From Crocinitomicaceae bacterium (GTDB lineage Bacteria; Bacteroidota; Bacteroidia; Flavobacteriales_D; Crocinitomicaceae), in contig JABURP010000068.1 in the NCBI GenBank assembly GCA_014762645.1, positions 62,001 to 126,000 on the forward strand: DNA of 64,000 nt, given 5' to 3'. A program made the translations under genes and the position numbers. The first letter of the stretch is position 1, and every line of letters starts with the position of its first letter. The notes under the pieces are model-generated. The model was not told the origin of the DNA. It made no database searches and saw nothing but the letters and a program-made list of their open reading frames with translations. Of the stretch, positions 27,065-35,635 are shown piece by piece.

Positions 27065-27842
27065 AATATTTTGTTATGATAACCCGATTACCCTTTTCAA
27101 GGGTTGCATCTCTTTCGTATTCTGCATTGATTTGTTGTAATCTGCTCTCAATATTTCTTAAACCAAAGTGTTTTTCGCTAATTACTTGCTGATCCTTGTC
27201 AAATTCAATACCGTCATCCATAATTTCCAGTTGTGTGTGTGTATGTTCAATATGTGTTAAAGATACCTTGATACAACTACACTTTGAGTGCTTGAGAATA
27301 TTGCTGAGTGATTCTTGCGCTATTCGAAAAAATGCGAGTTCAACTTCTTTATCAATTGAATATTCATCTGTGTCTGGGCAGATGCTCTCATAACTAATTC
27401 TGATTTCAGAGCTTCTGCTTAAAGTCGAACACAAGTTTTTCAAAGCGTTACAAAGTCCAAGTTCCTGTAAAATAATTGGGTGTAATTCATTACAAATTTC
27501 CCGAACTCTGATAACGACATCCTTCAAGTGGTTATCCAATTCTATTCGGTCTTTTTCATCAATTTGATAACCATTAAGATTGAGCTTGATTGCTGTAATA
27601 TTGGAGCCTACTTCATCATGGAGTTCTCGTGCTATTCTTTCCTGTTCTACTTCTTTGGCTCTAACCACCGAGTCTAATAGTTGTTTCTGATATTGCTGTT
27701 CAACCTTGCTAAATTGTAGTTTTTTCTGCAATAATTTTCGTCGGTACACAAACACAAATAGAACTAAACTGAATACCAGCATTAGCATACCTATAGTTCC
27801 GGTTAAAATTATCGTTATATCTGTCTGTGACGGCCCTTCCAT
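27057..27842 (-). CDS. Sensor histidine kinase of the HisKA_3 (NarX/DesK-like) type, no sensor domain
   Basis: A 261-residue kinase with one N-terminal membrane helix (residues about 10-33), a short coiled coil, then HisKA_3 with phospho-acceptor His75 in ERIARELHDEVGSNITAI. The HATPase domain has FRIAQESLSNILKHSKCS (N box), DDGIEFD (the G1-box Gly position is kept but the rest is shortened) and KHFGLRNIESRL (G2). It has almost no extracytoplasmic sequence, so the signal must come from another protein. The 6-TM gene upstream overlaps it by 28 bp and is the obvious candidate. It phosphorylates the regulator encoded next to it. Confidence 0.93.
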   Translation of the reverse strand: MEGPSQTDITIILTGTIGMLMLVFSLVLFVFVYRRKLLQKKLQFSKVEQQYQKQLLDSVVRAKEVEQERIARELHDEVGSNITAIKLNLNGYQIDEKDRIELDNHLKDVVIRVREICNELHPIILQELGLCNALKNLCSTLSRSSEIRISYESICPDTDEYSIDKEVELAFFRIAQESLSNILKHSKCSCIKVSLTHIEHTHTQLEIMDDGIEFDKDQQVISEKHFGLRNIESRLQQINAEYERDATLEKGNRVIITKYYA

Positions 27843-28450
27843 AGTGAAATTGCGAGAAGTAGGTTTAAAATTAAATTTAAAAAGGTATGGATTAGCCAGT
27901 TACTAAAAAAACTTTCTTCATCCATATATTTAATGCCGTATAAGAAAAGAAATAACGTTCCTGAAAAGTAGGTGAGAAAACCTGTGAACATCCAAAATTG
28001 CCATGATTTGAGAATATCCTCCTCTTCAATATCTGTCAATTCTTTTATATAATAACCCAAACAAAAAACCAGAATAATAATACCCTCTATTGCGCGCTCA
28101 ATACCATTAAAATGATTGATTGACATGGTGGAGAATATCATAATTAAATGAAACCCAATGAACGCAGGAATTAAAAAATAGATAATTAATGAAAGTGTTT
28201 TCGAATTAAAATAGAGATGGAAAATCCAAAGAATTATGCTGAATTCTATAACTGTATGGAAGTGAAAAACCCACATGTTATTGATGCCATTATTGGCCAT
28301 CCAGGTGGCTGAAAGATCAAGAATAAAAGTAAGAAGCAAAAAGACGCCCAATAACTTGAGCGCCTTGTTAAGGTATTTAAAATTCCAGAACCACACCACC
28401 AGCGGTATGATTATAGAAAATAGCGATATGTAGATTAATACAGCAATCAA
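27815..28450 (-). CDS. Six-helix membrane protein in a two-component operon
   Basis: A 211-residue very hydrophobic protein with about six membrane helices (starting at residues ~3, 31, 58, 88, 120, 155 and perhaps 185) and short loops. No transport or enzyme motif was seen; the layout resembles 7TM/5TM-type sensory membrane modules. It overlaps the 102-residue gene upstream by 4 bp (ATGA) and the histidine kinase downstream by 28 bp, so it is translated together with them. I infer that it is the input module for the sensor-less kinase. A structural membrane protein of other function cannot be excluded. Confidence 0.82.
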   Translation of the reverse strand: MIAVLIYISLFSIIIPLVVWFWNFKYLNKALKLLGVFLLLTFILDLSATWMANNGINNMWVFHFHTVIEFSIILWIFHLYFNSKTLSLIIYFLIPAFIGFHLIMIFSTMSINHFNGIERAIEGIIILVFCLGYYIKELTDIEEEDILKSWQFWMFTGFLTYFSGTLFLFLYGIKYMDEESFFSNWLIHTFLNLILNLLLAISLWKGRHRQI

Positions 28451-28755
28451 CTGTTTAAGTCATTCGACTCTCCACAATAGGAGGGGCAGGGCAGGGAGAT
28501 GTCCGCCACTTTTCCAATGATATCATCTCCGTTGCTATCTGCACCCACAATTACGAGAGCCAGATCGTCATTACTATCGATTGCAAAATACATACGTATT
28601 CCCATGCAATCTTCCTGTGCTAAGAGTTCTTTCAGGATGTCTTTTCCAAAAAATCTACCTTTTACTTCGTTGGGATAATTAGTACGAAAACTCCCTGTCA
28701 TACTTGATCCGTTTGATAAGGTGATTTCTCCACCTTCTGTTCCATCATAAGCCAT
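28447..28755 (-). CDS. Small conserved-looking cytoplasmic protein, first gene of the two-component operon
   Basis: A 102-residue protein without signal peptide. It starts MAYDGTEGGEITL and contains the segments KGRFFGKDILKELLAQEDCMGIRMYFAI and LALVIVGADSNGDDIIG, followed by a Cys-containing tail (LPCPSYCGES). I recall the pattern FFGKD-(I)L-x-x-(I/L)LAQ-x-x-C-x-GIR(M/I)Y from uncharacterised Bacteroidota proteins, but know no function. The stop overlaps the start of the membrane-protein gene (ATGA), which ties it to the sensory operon, perhaps as a signal-binding or output partner. Confidence 0.78.
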   Translation of the reverse strand: MAYDGTEGGEITLSNGSSMTGSFRTNYPNEVKGRFFGKDILKELLAQEDCMGIRMYFAIDSNDDLALVIVGADSNGDDIIGKVADISLPCPSYCGESNDLNS

Positions 28756-28995
28756 AATAAATAGTGTTAAGTTAAAAATGAATTAAATGAAACATCAAGA
28801 TAGATAAGTCTACTCCGTTATTTATCAAACTTTTTTCAACAAAAGTAAGAACACCCATAAAATTAAGGAGATTACCACCTAAAAATCAGTAATAATACGC
28901 AAGCGATTGCAGGAAATACGGTTTTTTACATTCCGTAGAATTTGCATTGACTATTTATAACCTGATAGCGTATCTTAGTTTAAGAATAAAGGTAT
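28756..28995. promoter_or_regulatory. Divergent intergenic region with TACGG/CCGTA inverted repeat
   Basis: About 240 bases separate two divergent genes. TACGG at 28917-28921 and CCGTA at 28933-28937 form a spaced inverted repeat, 34 bases upstream of TATCTTAG (28971-28978), a one-mismatch -7 box for the gene at 28996. The same core occurs in the palindrome at 26312. Confidence 0.35.
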
Positions 28996-29286
28996 ATGTC
29001 AAAAGTCAGGGTCATAGTTAGCAGTGAATTATCAAAAGTAAACCCAAATACTTTATACGAGCACTGGGTAAACTATTCAGGGTACAACGTTTTATTTTGT
29101 ACGGAGGTGAATTGCCTAATGAAAGATCCTCTTGGAGCTGAGGTCCAGTTTGTAGATTCTACTGAGAGGCAAACTTACATTGTCCCACTTTGCAACCATC
29201 ATGCTACTTCTGGTTTAATCATTGATATTGGTGAGACATTTGTAGCTCCCCTGCGTCACGAAGAATCCTCTGAATCATTTGATTAG
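28996..29286 (+). CDS. Small Cys/His protein, putative zinc-binding treble-clef type
   Basis: A 96-residue protein without signal peptide. It has two probable metal-ligand pairs: FCTEVNC (Cys-x4-Cys) and, 33 residues on, PLCNHH (Cys-x-His-His), with the intervening segment LGAEVQF...TYIVPLCNHH. I recall a family of small proteins with C-x4-C, GAHV and YIVPLC-x-x-HN in bacteria and phages; here GAEV replaces GAHV. The spacing resembles treble-clef/HNH-like zinc folds, but no catalytic His is assured. It lies divergent from the two-component operon. Function unknown. Confidence 0.72.
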   Translation: MSKVRVIVSSELSKVNPNTLYEHWVNYSGYNVLFCTEVNCLMKDPLGAEVQFVDSTERQTYIVPLCNHHATSGLIIDIGETFVAPLRHEESSESFD

Positions 29287-29489
29287 TATTTTACAGGCGC
29301 AATCCCATGTGTATCACTCATTGATTTTACTAGCTGTATTTAACTGATATTCAAAAGTCTGTGAAACCAGTTTTTTTTCAGAACTCAAAAATTATAACCT
29401 GATTTATTGGACTTTTAGACAAAAATTAGTAAACTGAAACATACCTTATAATTAAATCGTACAATCCTCAAAAAACTCTATAACAGATT

Positions 29490-29741
29490 ATGGAAACGAA
29501 AGTCGTTTTTTTTGAAAAAGACAGGTCATTGAAGAACGTTCGGTTAAAGATTGTTGAGTATCTTATTGCTCAAGGCGTGTTTCCTGAAAGTATTAAATTT
29601 TCAACTCAGGAGCTGCACTTTAAGCAACGCCCTGAGCAAAATAAACCTGATGAACAATGGTGTGATGAATTATCTGCCATGTTCAGAGGTAGGGTAGAAT
29701 TCAGAGAAAAATTCCCGGATCAATATCCTGCCGGACGGTAA
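29490..29741 (+). CDS. Small hypothetical protein
   Basis: An 83-residue cytoplasmic-looking protein (METKVVFFEKDRSLKNVRL). It is rich in charged residues, with KFSTQELHFKQRPEQNKP and PDEQWCDELSAMFRGRV, and no signal peptide or membrane helix. I do not recognise a family. Support is moderate: clean ATG start, normal composition for this genome, and a strong intrinsic terminator 24 bp after the stop that fits the end of a real transcript. Confidence 0.62.
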   Translation: METKVVFFEKDRSLKNVRLKIVEYLIAQGVFPESIKFSTQELHFKQRPEQNKPDEQWCDELSAMFRGRVEFREKFPDQYPAGR

Positions 29742-29764
29742 TGATCTTGTATCAACTTAACTTT

Positions 29765-29803
29765 AAAATGCCATGTACCCATTAGGTTCATGGCATTTTT
29801 TTT
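29765..29803 (+). terminator. Strong intrinsic terminator after the 83-residue gene
   Basis: AAAATGCCATG pairs with CATGGCATTTT (11 bp). After one T-T mismatch, ACC/GGT adds 3 bp around a CATTA loop. A run of 8 T follows (29796-29803). The hairpin is symmetrical enough to work on the minus strand too, thanks to the A-run. Confidence 0.9.
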
Positions 29804-29972
29804 GTTCTTCTTTTCAATCTTACCAAATTGGTTTGAAATCTCAATGTTTTCAAATGTTTCAAGTGTTCATTGTAGCGTTAAAATTAGTTTCTGTTTCAGC
29901 AGAAATTGGATGGATGGATGTAACTTTTTTAAAACCATCAGAGTAGAAGCAGATAACAACAAACCAAACATC

Positions 29973-30410
29973 ATGAAGACATTTCATTTAGCGATTGCTG
30001 CTTTTGGCATTCTTGTATTAAGCAGTTTTTCAAATCCAATTAAAGATGATCCCAAGGAGAACTCTCCCGAAGGAACAGAATCACAACTGGAGTACAGAAT
30101 TCAACTTGGTGCTTATTCAAATGAGCTTCCACAGGATGACAAAGAACGCTTGACCAAAGTAGATCAGGTCACTTCAATGCAATCAAAAGGTAAAACCGTT
30201 TACTTAACGGCGCCGTTTGATTCGGAAGAAGAAGCTTCAATGGAACTTCCGGAATATCGGCAAATGGGATTTAAGAATGCGGTAAAGGTAATAGTGATAG
30301 AAGGATATGTCATTACCTCCCGTGTATTTCACCTGATGTATGATAACCGTAACAAATCTGCCGCTGAGAAATATGAACTTTTCACTCCGGAAGTAAGAGT
30401 ATTAGATTAA
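29973..30410 (+). CDS. Exported SPOR-like protein (first of a pair)
   Basis: A 145-residue protein started at ATG 29973, where a signal peptide begins (MKTFHLAIAAFGILVLSSFS); the 61 residues that could be read upstream overlap the preceding terminator and are not coding. After a short linker comes a SPOR-like module: YRIQLGAYSNELPQDD, KGKTVYLTAPFDSEEEAS and ELPEYRQMGFKNAVKVIV, the beta-alpha-beta pattern of peptidoglycan-binding SPOR domains with a variant QLGAY start. It is paralogous to the next gene, 22 bp downstream. It probably acts in the periplasm; binding to denuded glycan is inferred only. Confidence 0.8.
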   Translation: MKTFHLAIAAFGILVLSSFSNPIKDDPKENSPEGTESQLEYRIQLGAYSNELPQDDKERLTKVDQVTSMQSKGKTVYLTAPFDSEEEASMELPEYRQMGFKNAVKVIVIEGYVITSRVFHLMYDNRNKSAAEKYELFTPEVRVLD

Positions 30411-30432
30411 ACAACACAACAAACCAGATATT

Positions 30433-30840
30433 ATGAAAATTTCAACATTAATTATTGCAAGTATTGGGCTATTGATGAGTTTCACAGTAGCACCAGTCAA
30501 TCCAAGTTCATCTAACAGTCTTGATGAAACAACTTCAGTAACGCATAGAATACAGCTCTGTAAATATGATAAAGTGGTTCCGGTAAAAGTAGTGGAGCTA
30601 TTGAGAAAAGTAGGTAATGTGAAAGCGGTGAAATCTAATGGAGGTTCCGTTTATCTGAGTGCGCCATATCCATCAAAAGAAGAAGCATTAAAGGATTTGC
30701 CTAAATTTCAGTCAATGGGCTTTGAAAAAGCAGAACCTGTGGTAGAGGTGAATAATGAGATTATGGCGTTAAATGAGTATCAGACTAAATTGAGTAAATC
30801 AGAAGACGAACCGACCCCGATAGTTCGTATTTGGAAGTAA
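30433..30840 (+). CDS. Exported SPOR-like protein (second of a pair)
   Basis: A 135-residue paralogue of the preceding gene. Signal peptide MKISTLIIASIGLLMSFTVA, then the SPOR-like pattern HRIQLCKYDKVVPVKVVELL, GGSVYLSAPYPSKEEA and DLPKFQSMGFEKAEPVVEV. The QLGAY strand has become QLCKY. Its stop TAA overlaps the ATG of the M14-like gene (TAATG), which implies translational coupling. The pair looks like a recent tandem duplication with divergence. Likely periplasmic, possibly peptidoglycan-associated. Confidence 0.8.
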   Translation: MKISTLIIASIGLLMSFTVAPVNPSSSNSLDETTSVTHRIQLCKYDKVVPVKVVELLRKVGNVKAVKSNGGSVYLSAPYPSKEEALKDLPKFQSMGFEKAEPVVEVNNEIMALNEYQTKLSKSEDEPTPIVRIWK

Positions 30841-31601
30841 TGCTAAATGCGCGATTCGTAATTATATTGCTCCTTGTTTTACCTTTGCACATAGTAGCGC
30901 AGAATGATAGCAGTATGATGAGGAGCATTCAAATAGGAGATTCTACCGTTCAGATCCTTCAGGAATATGGAAACCTGGAGGATCAAATCCTTTTTATAAA
31001 CGTACATGAAGACGAGCAAACCAGTATTGATGCCGTATATGAGTTTGCCAAAGAAAACCCTGTTCGCTTTGTACGTTTAAAACACAATGAAACCAGACGT
31101 ATTGACTTCTCATTGAGAGGGAGACAGTATTCTGTTGATCCGAACCGTATATTTACCGGAGTTGGCCGTTGGAAGACGTTAAGAGATGGTGGCAAATATT
31201 CATTCAAAGCTTCCCGATCAGTGAAGTATCTGGCCAATGAGATTCTAAATTATGTTCATAAGAACGCGGTAATCATTGCCATGCACAACAATACAGATGT
31301 AAATTACTCGATAAAAAGTTATTTACCGGGCGGTGATGAGTCAAAAAACACAAAAGAGATTTACATCAATGAAGCCATGGACCCGGATGATTTCATTTAT
31401 ACCACGGATGAATCCTTTTTCTATAAGTTAAAAGAGAAGAAGATCAATGTTATTTTACAGGATAACAAGCGGTATGTGAATGATGGTTCACTTTCTGTTT
31501 ATTGTGGAAAGAACGGTATCCCTTACATCAATATTGAGGCTCAAAAAGGACATTTTGACGAACAAGTTCGCCTCATTCAGGAAGTGCTATCTATTCTTTA
31601 A
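30840..31601 (+). CDS. Exported M14/amidohydrolase-like protein (putative)
   Basis: A 253-residue protein; the ATG at 30840 shares a base with the previous stop. Signal peptide (MLNARFVIILLLVLPLHIVAQ). Three elements resemble the zinc site of M14-type carboxypeptidases and aspartoacylase-like hydrolases: INVHEDEQTS (His-x-x-Glu), IIAMHNNTD (third ligand His) and the late INIEAQKGH (possible catalytic Glu). VDPNRIFTGVG is also characteristic of a Bacteroidota family I recall without a defined function. Coupled with two SPOR-like genes, it might trim cell-wall peptides, but this is inference. The 3' end overlaps the convergent gene by 11 bp. Confidence 0.65.
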   Translation: MLNARFVIILLLVLPLHIVAQNDSSMMRSIQIGDSTVQILQEYGNLEDQILFINVHEDEQTSIDAVYEFAKENPVRFVRLKHNETRRIDFSLRGRQYSVDPNRIFTGVGRWKTLRDGGKYSFKASRSVKYLANEILNYVHKNAVIIAMHNNTDVNYSIKSYLPGGDESKNTKEIYINEAMDPDDFIYTTDESFFYKLKEKKINVILQDNKRYVNDGSLSVYCGKNGIPYINIEAQKGHFDEQVRLIQEVLSIL

Positions 31602-32502
31602 ACGGATAATACGTGTAGTTGTATCGATTAATCCATTTGGGTTTATTTCGCTTGTAAAACACCTCCATGACTAACTGACCTTTTGAGTTATACACCCATT
31701 CCTGGTCTTTGCTAATCTTTCCTCGTTTATCGGATGAAGATGATGAAATTAATCTGCCTTCCGTGTCATACGCAAATAGATACACCGTAGAATCCCAGTC
31801 TTTTTTCCCTAATTCATAATCTGTTTGTTTGATGCAATTACCTGTAGAATCATATTTGTAAGTAGTGTAGGCCACTCCTGGGTAGTAGTCATGTCGAATC
31901 AATTGCCCCTTATCGTCATAAAATGAGGTTTGAATATTGCCAGATGTATCAGTATCGGCATGAATTAGGTTCTTGTTTTGATCGTATTCAAAAAGTATGG
32001 TCCAGGGTTCCGTATCGGTTTCCCCTCTGTTGTTGTAATAGTACATCTTTTTAGATATCCGTCCATCCGGGTAATACGAGTACGCAATGGTTGCAAGGGT
32101 AATAACCTGTTTTGTAACCTGGTGTTTGATGTTGTAAAAAAAATCATTACTCTGCCCGTTAACCCCATTTTTGGTAGTTACCTGAAAATCGTATGAAGTG
32201 ACATATCCGTAAAGATCATACTGATATTTTTTTACATACGAATTTTGATTTTTCTTACCGCCATAAAGCGTTTTCATGACTAGATCCCCGCTGTGTGAAT
32301 AGTCTAACACACCTTTTACAACCGAATCTTTGTAGTGACCATTCTTCTTGTATTTCATACCGTAGATCACTACCTGTTCTACTCCATTTGTGTCCTTTTC
32401 GGTCTGAATTTCATCTAACTTAATCTCTCCCAGCAACAAACTTTCCTGGGCAAATGGAATGTAACAAAGTGTTAGGAGGAATAAGCTGATTATCAATTTC
32501 AT
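31591..32502 (-). CDS. Exported YD/RHS-like repeat protein
   Basis: A 303-residue protein. I start it at ATG 32502, where a signal peptide begins (MKLIISLFLLTLCYIPFAQ); a longer frame to 32565 adds an unlikely polar extension. The body is a series of short beta-hairpin units ending in Tyr/Asp (KYQYDLYGYVTSYDF, SYYPDGRISKKMYYY, TSFYDDKGQLIRHDYY, LFAYDTEGRLISS, EWVYNSKGQLVMEVFY), the YD-repeat pattern seen in RHS-like and Bacteroidota secreted proteins. No toxin or nuclease tail is present. Probably periplasmic or surface. Function unknown. Confidence 0.78.
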   Translation of the reverse strand: MKLIISLFLLTLCYIPFAQESLLLGEIKLDEIQTEKDTNGVEQVVIYGMKYKKNGHYKDSVVKGVLDYSHSGDLVMKTLYGGKKNQNSYVKKYQYDLYGYVTSYDFQVTTKNGVNGQSNDFFYNIKHQVTKQVITLATIAYSYYPDGRISKKMYYYNNRGETDTEPWTILFEYDQNKNLIHADTDTSGNIQTSFYDDKGQLIRHDYYPGVAYTTYKYDSTGNCIKQTDYELGKKDWDSTVYLFAYDTEGRLISSSSSDKRGKISKDQEWVYNSKGQLVMEVFYKRNKPKWINRYNYTYYPFKE

Positions 32503-32672
32503 GAATGCTGTTATCTGTTGTTTTGTTCGTTTAAATACTACAACATTAGTACCAATTTTCTTCAAAAGTATTAATGATTGTTAGGTGAAGTGAACCTTAA
32601 GTATTTGAAATTCCTATGAAATTAGAGCATTTAACCATAACTTTGTACTACTACTCGAAAAAACTTTAAATA

Positions 32673-35555
32673 ATGCTCAACCTCAAACCTGTTTGCGTGA
32701 GGCTATACCTCCTCGCGCTCGTTTTATTGTTCACCAATCAACTGGAAGCCCAGGTATTTCTGGAGACTTTTGACGAAGCTAATACCTCTGTTACCGGCGC
32801 CGATAACATTGGCGGGGTAACCTGGTCAGCTACCTGTCCTTCTTGTATCCCTCCTAGTGATTATTGGCATGTTAATAATGGTCAATTTGAATGTCAGGAT
32901 ACTAACGGACCGGCAGTTTGGGAAACGACCTCTGATATTGACATTAGCGGTTGTAGTATGGTTGAAATCACCATGGATATCGAAGAAGATGATGTGCTTG
33001 AAGGGTGTGGAACAGGTTGTAATGCGGTTGATTGGGTTCAGCTAGAATATAACGTTGATAATACAGGATGGCAGACGCCCTCAAATTCGACGTTTTGCGC
33101 GGGTACATGTGCCGGTATTAACGTCATTCAGGCAGATGATATTCCCGGTGGAGCTATGTCCTATTCGTCAACTTGTGATATTGTTGCAGGTACCACATTA
33201 CGCCTTAGGGTGACCGTACAAACCTGGGCAGGAACGGAGCGTTGGCGAATAGATAATGTCACTGTGAATTGTGCTTCAGCCAGTTTAGATGCAGGACCCG
33301 ATCAACAGGTTTGTGAAGGATCATCCGTAACACTAACAGCTTCAAATACAATGGGAGCAAGTATTTCATGGAACAATGGCATTACTGATGGAGTTCCTTT
33401 TACACCTCCCGTAGGATCAACTTATTATACCGTTACCGCTTCAATGGGAGCCTGTTCTGTTCAGGATTCGGCATTGATTACAACTTCACCGGGTCCAAAT
33501 TTCACCTTGAGTTCTACGAATTCTTCTACATGTCAACCTCCTTTTGACGGAACTATCACTTTAAGTAACCTAACACCAGGGGCTACTTATGATTTAACTT
33601 ATGATGACGGAACAGGGCAGGTAGGACCCACTACGTATACTGCAAATGGCTCTGGAGAGATAGTCCTTACCAATCTGGCTCCGGATTCTTATACAAACTT
33701 CTTATTAGACTCTGCAGGTTGTACAACGCTGGATACATCTACGATTCAAATAACACAACCAATAACGCCAACGGTAGATGCAGGACCCAACCAATCTGTT
33801 TGTGAAGGAGATTCTATTACACTTACAGCATCTAATCCTAACGGTGGAACCTTGACCTGGGATAATGGCGTAACGGATGGCGTTCCGTTTATACAAGCTC
33901 CGGGAATAGTCACATACCATGTTACTACTGATGTGTCAGGTTGTACTGCAACGGATAGTGTAGATGTCACTGTCACGGCGATCCCTACTGCAAATGTTCC
34001 ACCTCACGGTCCTTATACCATTAGTTCGGGAGTGCAGACAATTTCAGGATCACCAGCTGGAGGCACGTGGAATGCAAGTTGTGGCGCTTGTATAAATACT
34101 ACAACGGGAGATTTTGACCCTGCTGTTGCTGGTCCTGGTCAACATACGGTTTGTTATACAGCAGGGACATCACCTTGTTTGGATTCTATGTGTATTTACA
34201 TCACTGTCACCACAGGTTGTGGCATGATTGGAAGTATAAACAGTAACCCTCCAACATGCTACCAGTTTTCAGATGGCTCCGTTACAGTAAATGTTCAGTT
34301 TGCCACCGGTAATGTAACGTTTGTTATTGAAGATTCGCTTGGTAATCAGGTAAATTCAGGTAACAGCAACACTGCCAATAATCTATCCGAAGGTTGGTAT
34401 TATGTTACCGCTACGGATGAATTGATGTGTGTATATCAGGACTCTGTATTTTTAGATGATCCGGATGAGATGCAAGTGGATCTTGACTTGTTTCCACCGT
34501 CATGTTACGGAATACAGAATGGTATGGCCATTGCAGATACCGTTTACAATTTCACAGGAAATTACGGGCAAATCTCTTATGTATGGGCCCCAAATTCGGG
34601 TTCAAATGGAATAGGAGAGGATACCTTATTCAATGCAGGAGGTACAGGTTATACATTATTACTTACTGATGAGAACGGCTGTGCGATAACAATGGATTTC
34701 AATTTACCCTACCCAGATTCTCTTTACCTGGTAGATTTTGGTTCTGAACCGGCTTATTGCAGGCAATTTGGATATCAATCAGGTAACGGTGTAGTATACG
34801 CGGCAGCTGCAGGTGGTACACCAGATTATACGTATATCTGGGTGAACGTGGATAATGGAGATACCACAAATAACACCACATGGGGTGGATTAAATCCTGC
34901 AAATTATGAGATTACAGTTATCGATAATAACGGGTGTATACTGAAGGATACTATTTATCTGGACTCTCTGAATCCTGTTGCGGCATTTACAATGACATCT
35001 GCAGATTTTACTGCACAATATGAAGGAACTGCGCCGGTAGATGTTCATTTTGTCAATAACTCCATGTATTTTGCCAATCCAAATAATCCGCAGGCCGATA
35101 CTACCTTCTTCTGGAATTTTGGGTTTGGAAGCTGGTTGATCTCCCATGATTATTATGAGGAATTTGATACTACTTATCTTACGGGTGGTGTTTATGAAGT
35201 CTGTTTAGTTGCCATTAATAAAAACGGATGTTCAGATACGGCCTGTGTTCCAATCACAATTTATGATCAGCAATCATTCGTTCCGGTAAATGTGTTTACA
35301 CCAAATGAGGATGGGGCAAATGACCTCTTTACATTTAGTGAATGGGCAATCGCAATTGATGATTTTGAATGCGTAATTGTTAATCGTTGGGGAGAAACGG
35401 TTGCTATTATTAACGACATCAATGACGGATGGGATGGAACCAACCTAAAAGGGAAAAAATGTGTTGCTGGTGTATACTTTTATAAGTATGTAGCAACAGC
35501 CCAAAATGGCGAAGTGCTTGAAGGGCAGGGGAATGTGCATTTGATTCGCAAGTAG
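32673..35555 (+). CDS. Large secreted T9SS protein with Ig-like, SprB-like and CHU_C domains
   Basis: A 960-residue surface protein. Signal peptide 1-27 ends in LEAQ; then a Cys-rich jelly-roll-like domain (about 28-200). Two Ig-like repeats start DAGPDQQVCEGSSVTLTAS (around 207) and DAGPNQSVCEGDSITLTAS (around 370); their DNA is also similar, indicating internal duplication. SprB-like repeats follow (PTCYQFSDGSVTV near 528, PSCYGIQNGMA near 610), then a PKD-like domain near 770-870. The C-terminal 90 residues are the CHU_C/gliding-associated domain (NVFTPNEDGANDLF, IVNRWGE, GWDGTN-L-KGK, AGVYFYK), a type B T9SS sorting signal. It is probably an adhesin; SprB is the motility adhesin with similar repeats. 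Confidence 0.9.
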   Translation: MLNLKPVCVRLYLLALVLLFTNQLEAQVFLETFDEANTSVTGADNIGGVTWSATCPSCIPPSDYWHVNNGQFECQDTNGPAVWETTSDIDISGCSMVEITMDIEEDDVLEGCGTGCNAVDWVQLEYNVDNTGWQTPSNSTFCAGTCAGINVIQADDIPGGAMSYSSTCDIVAGTTLRLRVTVQTWAGTERWRIDNVTVNCASASLDAGPDQQVCEGSSVTLTASNTMGASISWNNGITDGVPFTPPVGSTYYTVTASMGACSVQDSALITTSPGPNFTLSSTNSSTCQPPFDGTITLSNLTPGATYDLTYDDGTGQVGPTTYTANGSGEIVLTNLAPDSYTNFLLDSAGCTTLDTSTIQITQPITPTVDAGPNQSVCEGDSITLTASNPNGGTLTWDNGVTDGVPFIQAPGIVTYHVTTDVSGCTATDSVDVTVTAIPTANVPPHGPYTISSGVQTISGSPAGGTWNASCGACINTTTGDFDPAVAGPGQHTVCYTAGTSPCLDSMCIYITVTTGCGMIGSINSNPPTCYQFSDGSVTVNVQFATGNVTFVIEDSLGNQVNSGNSNTANNLSEGWYYVTATDELMCVYQDSVFLDDPDEMQVDLDLFPPSCYGIQNGMAIADTVYNFTGNYGQISYVWAPNSGSNGIGEDTLFNAGGTGYTLLLTDENGCAITMDFNLPYPDSLYLVDFGSEPAYCRQFGYQSGNGVVYAAAAGGTPDYTYIWVNVDNGDTTNNTTWGGLNPANYEITVIDNNGCILKDTIYLDSLNPVAAFTMTSADFTAQYEGTAPVDVHFVNNSMYFANPNNPQADTTFFWNFGFGSWLISHDYYEEFDTTYLTGGVYEVCLVAINKNGCSDTACVPITIYDQQSFVPVNVFTPNEDGANDLFTFSEWAIAIDDFECVIVNRWGETVAIINDINDGWDGTNLKGKKCVAGVYFYKYVATAQNGEVLEGQGNVHLIRK

Positions 35556-35635
35556 TCTTTCATTATGATCATACGTGCAAATTTCATTCTTCAATAGGTA
35601 AAACAGTATCTTTACCGTCGCTTTAAACGTCACTC

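Noticed and set aside
29908-29920. Tandem GGAT/GATG microrepeat upstream of the SPOR-like pair
   Set aside because: Only about three units; too short to call a repeat feature. The TAACTTTT that follows is a poor match to the -7 box.
31591-32502. Possible RHS polymorphic toxin
   Set aside because: YD-like repeats are present, but there is no RHS core motif, no toxin C terminus and no immunity gene; it is short and exported by a plain signal peptide.
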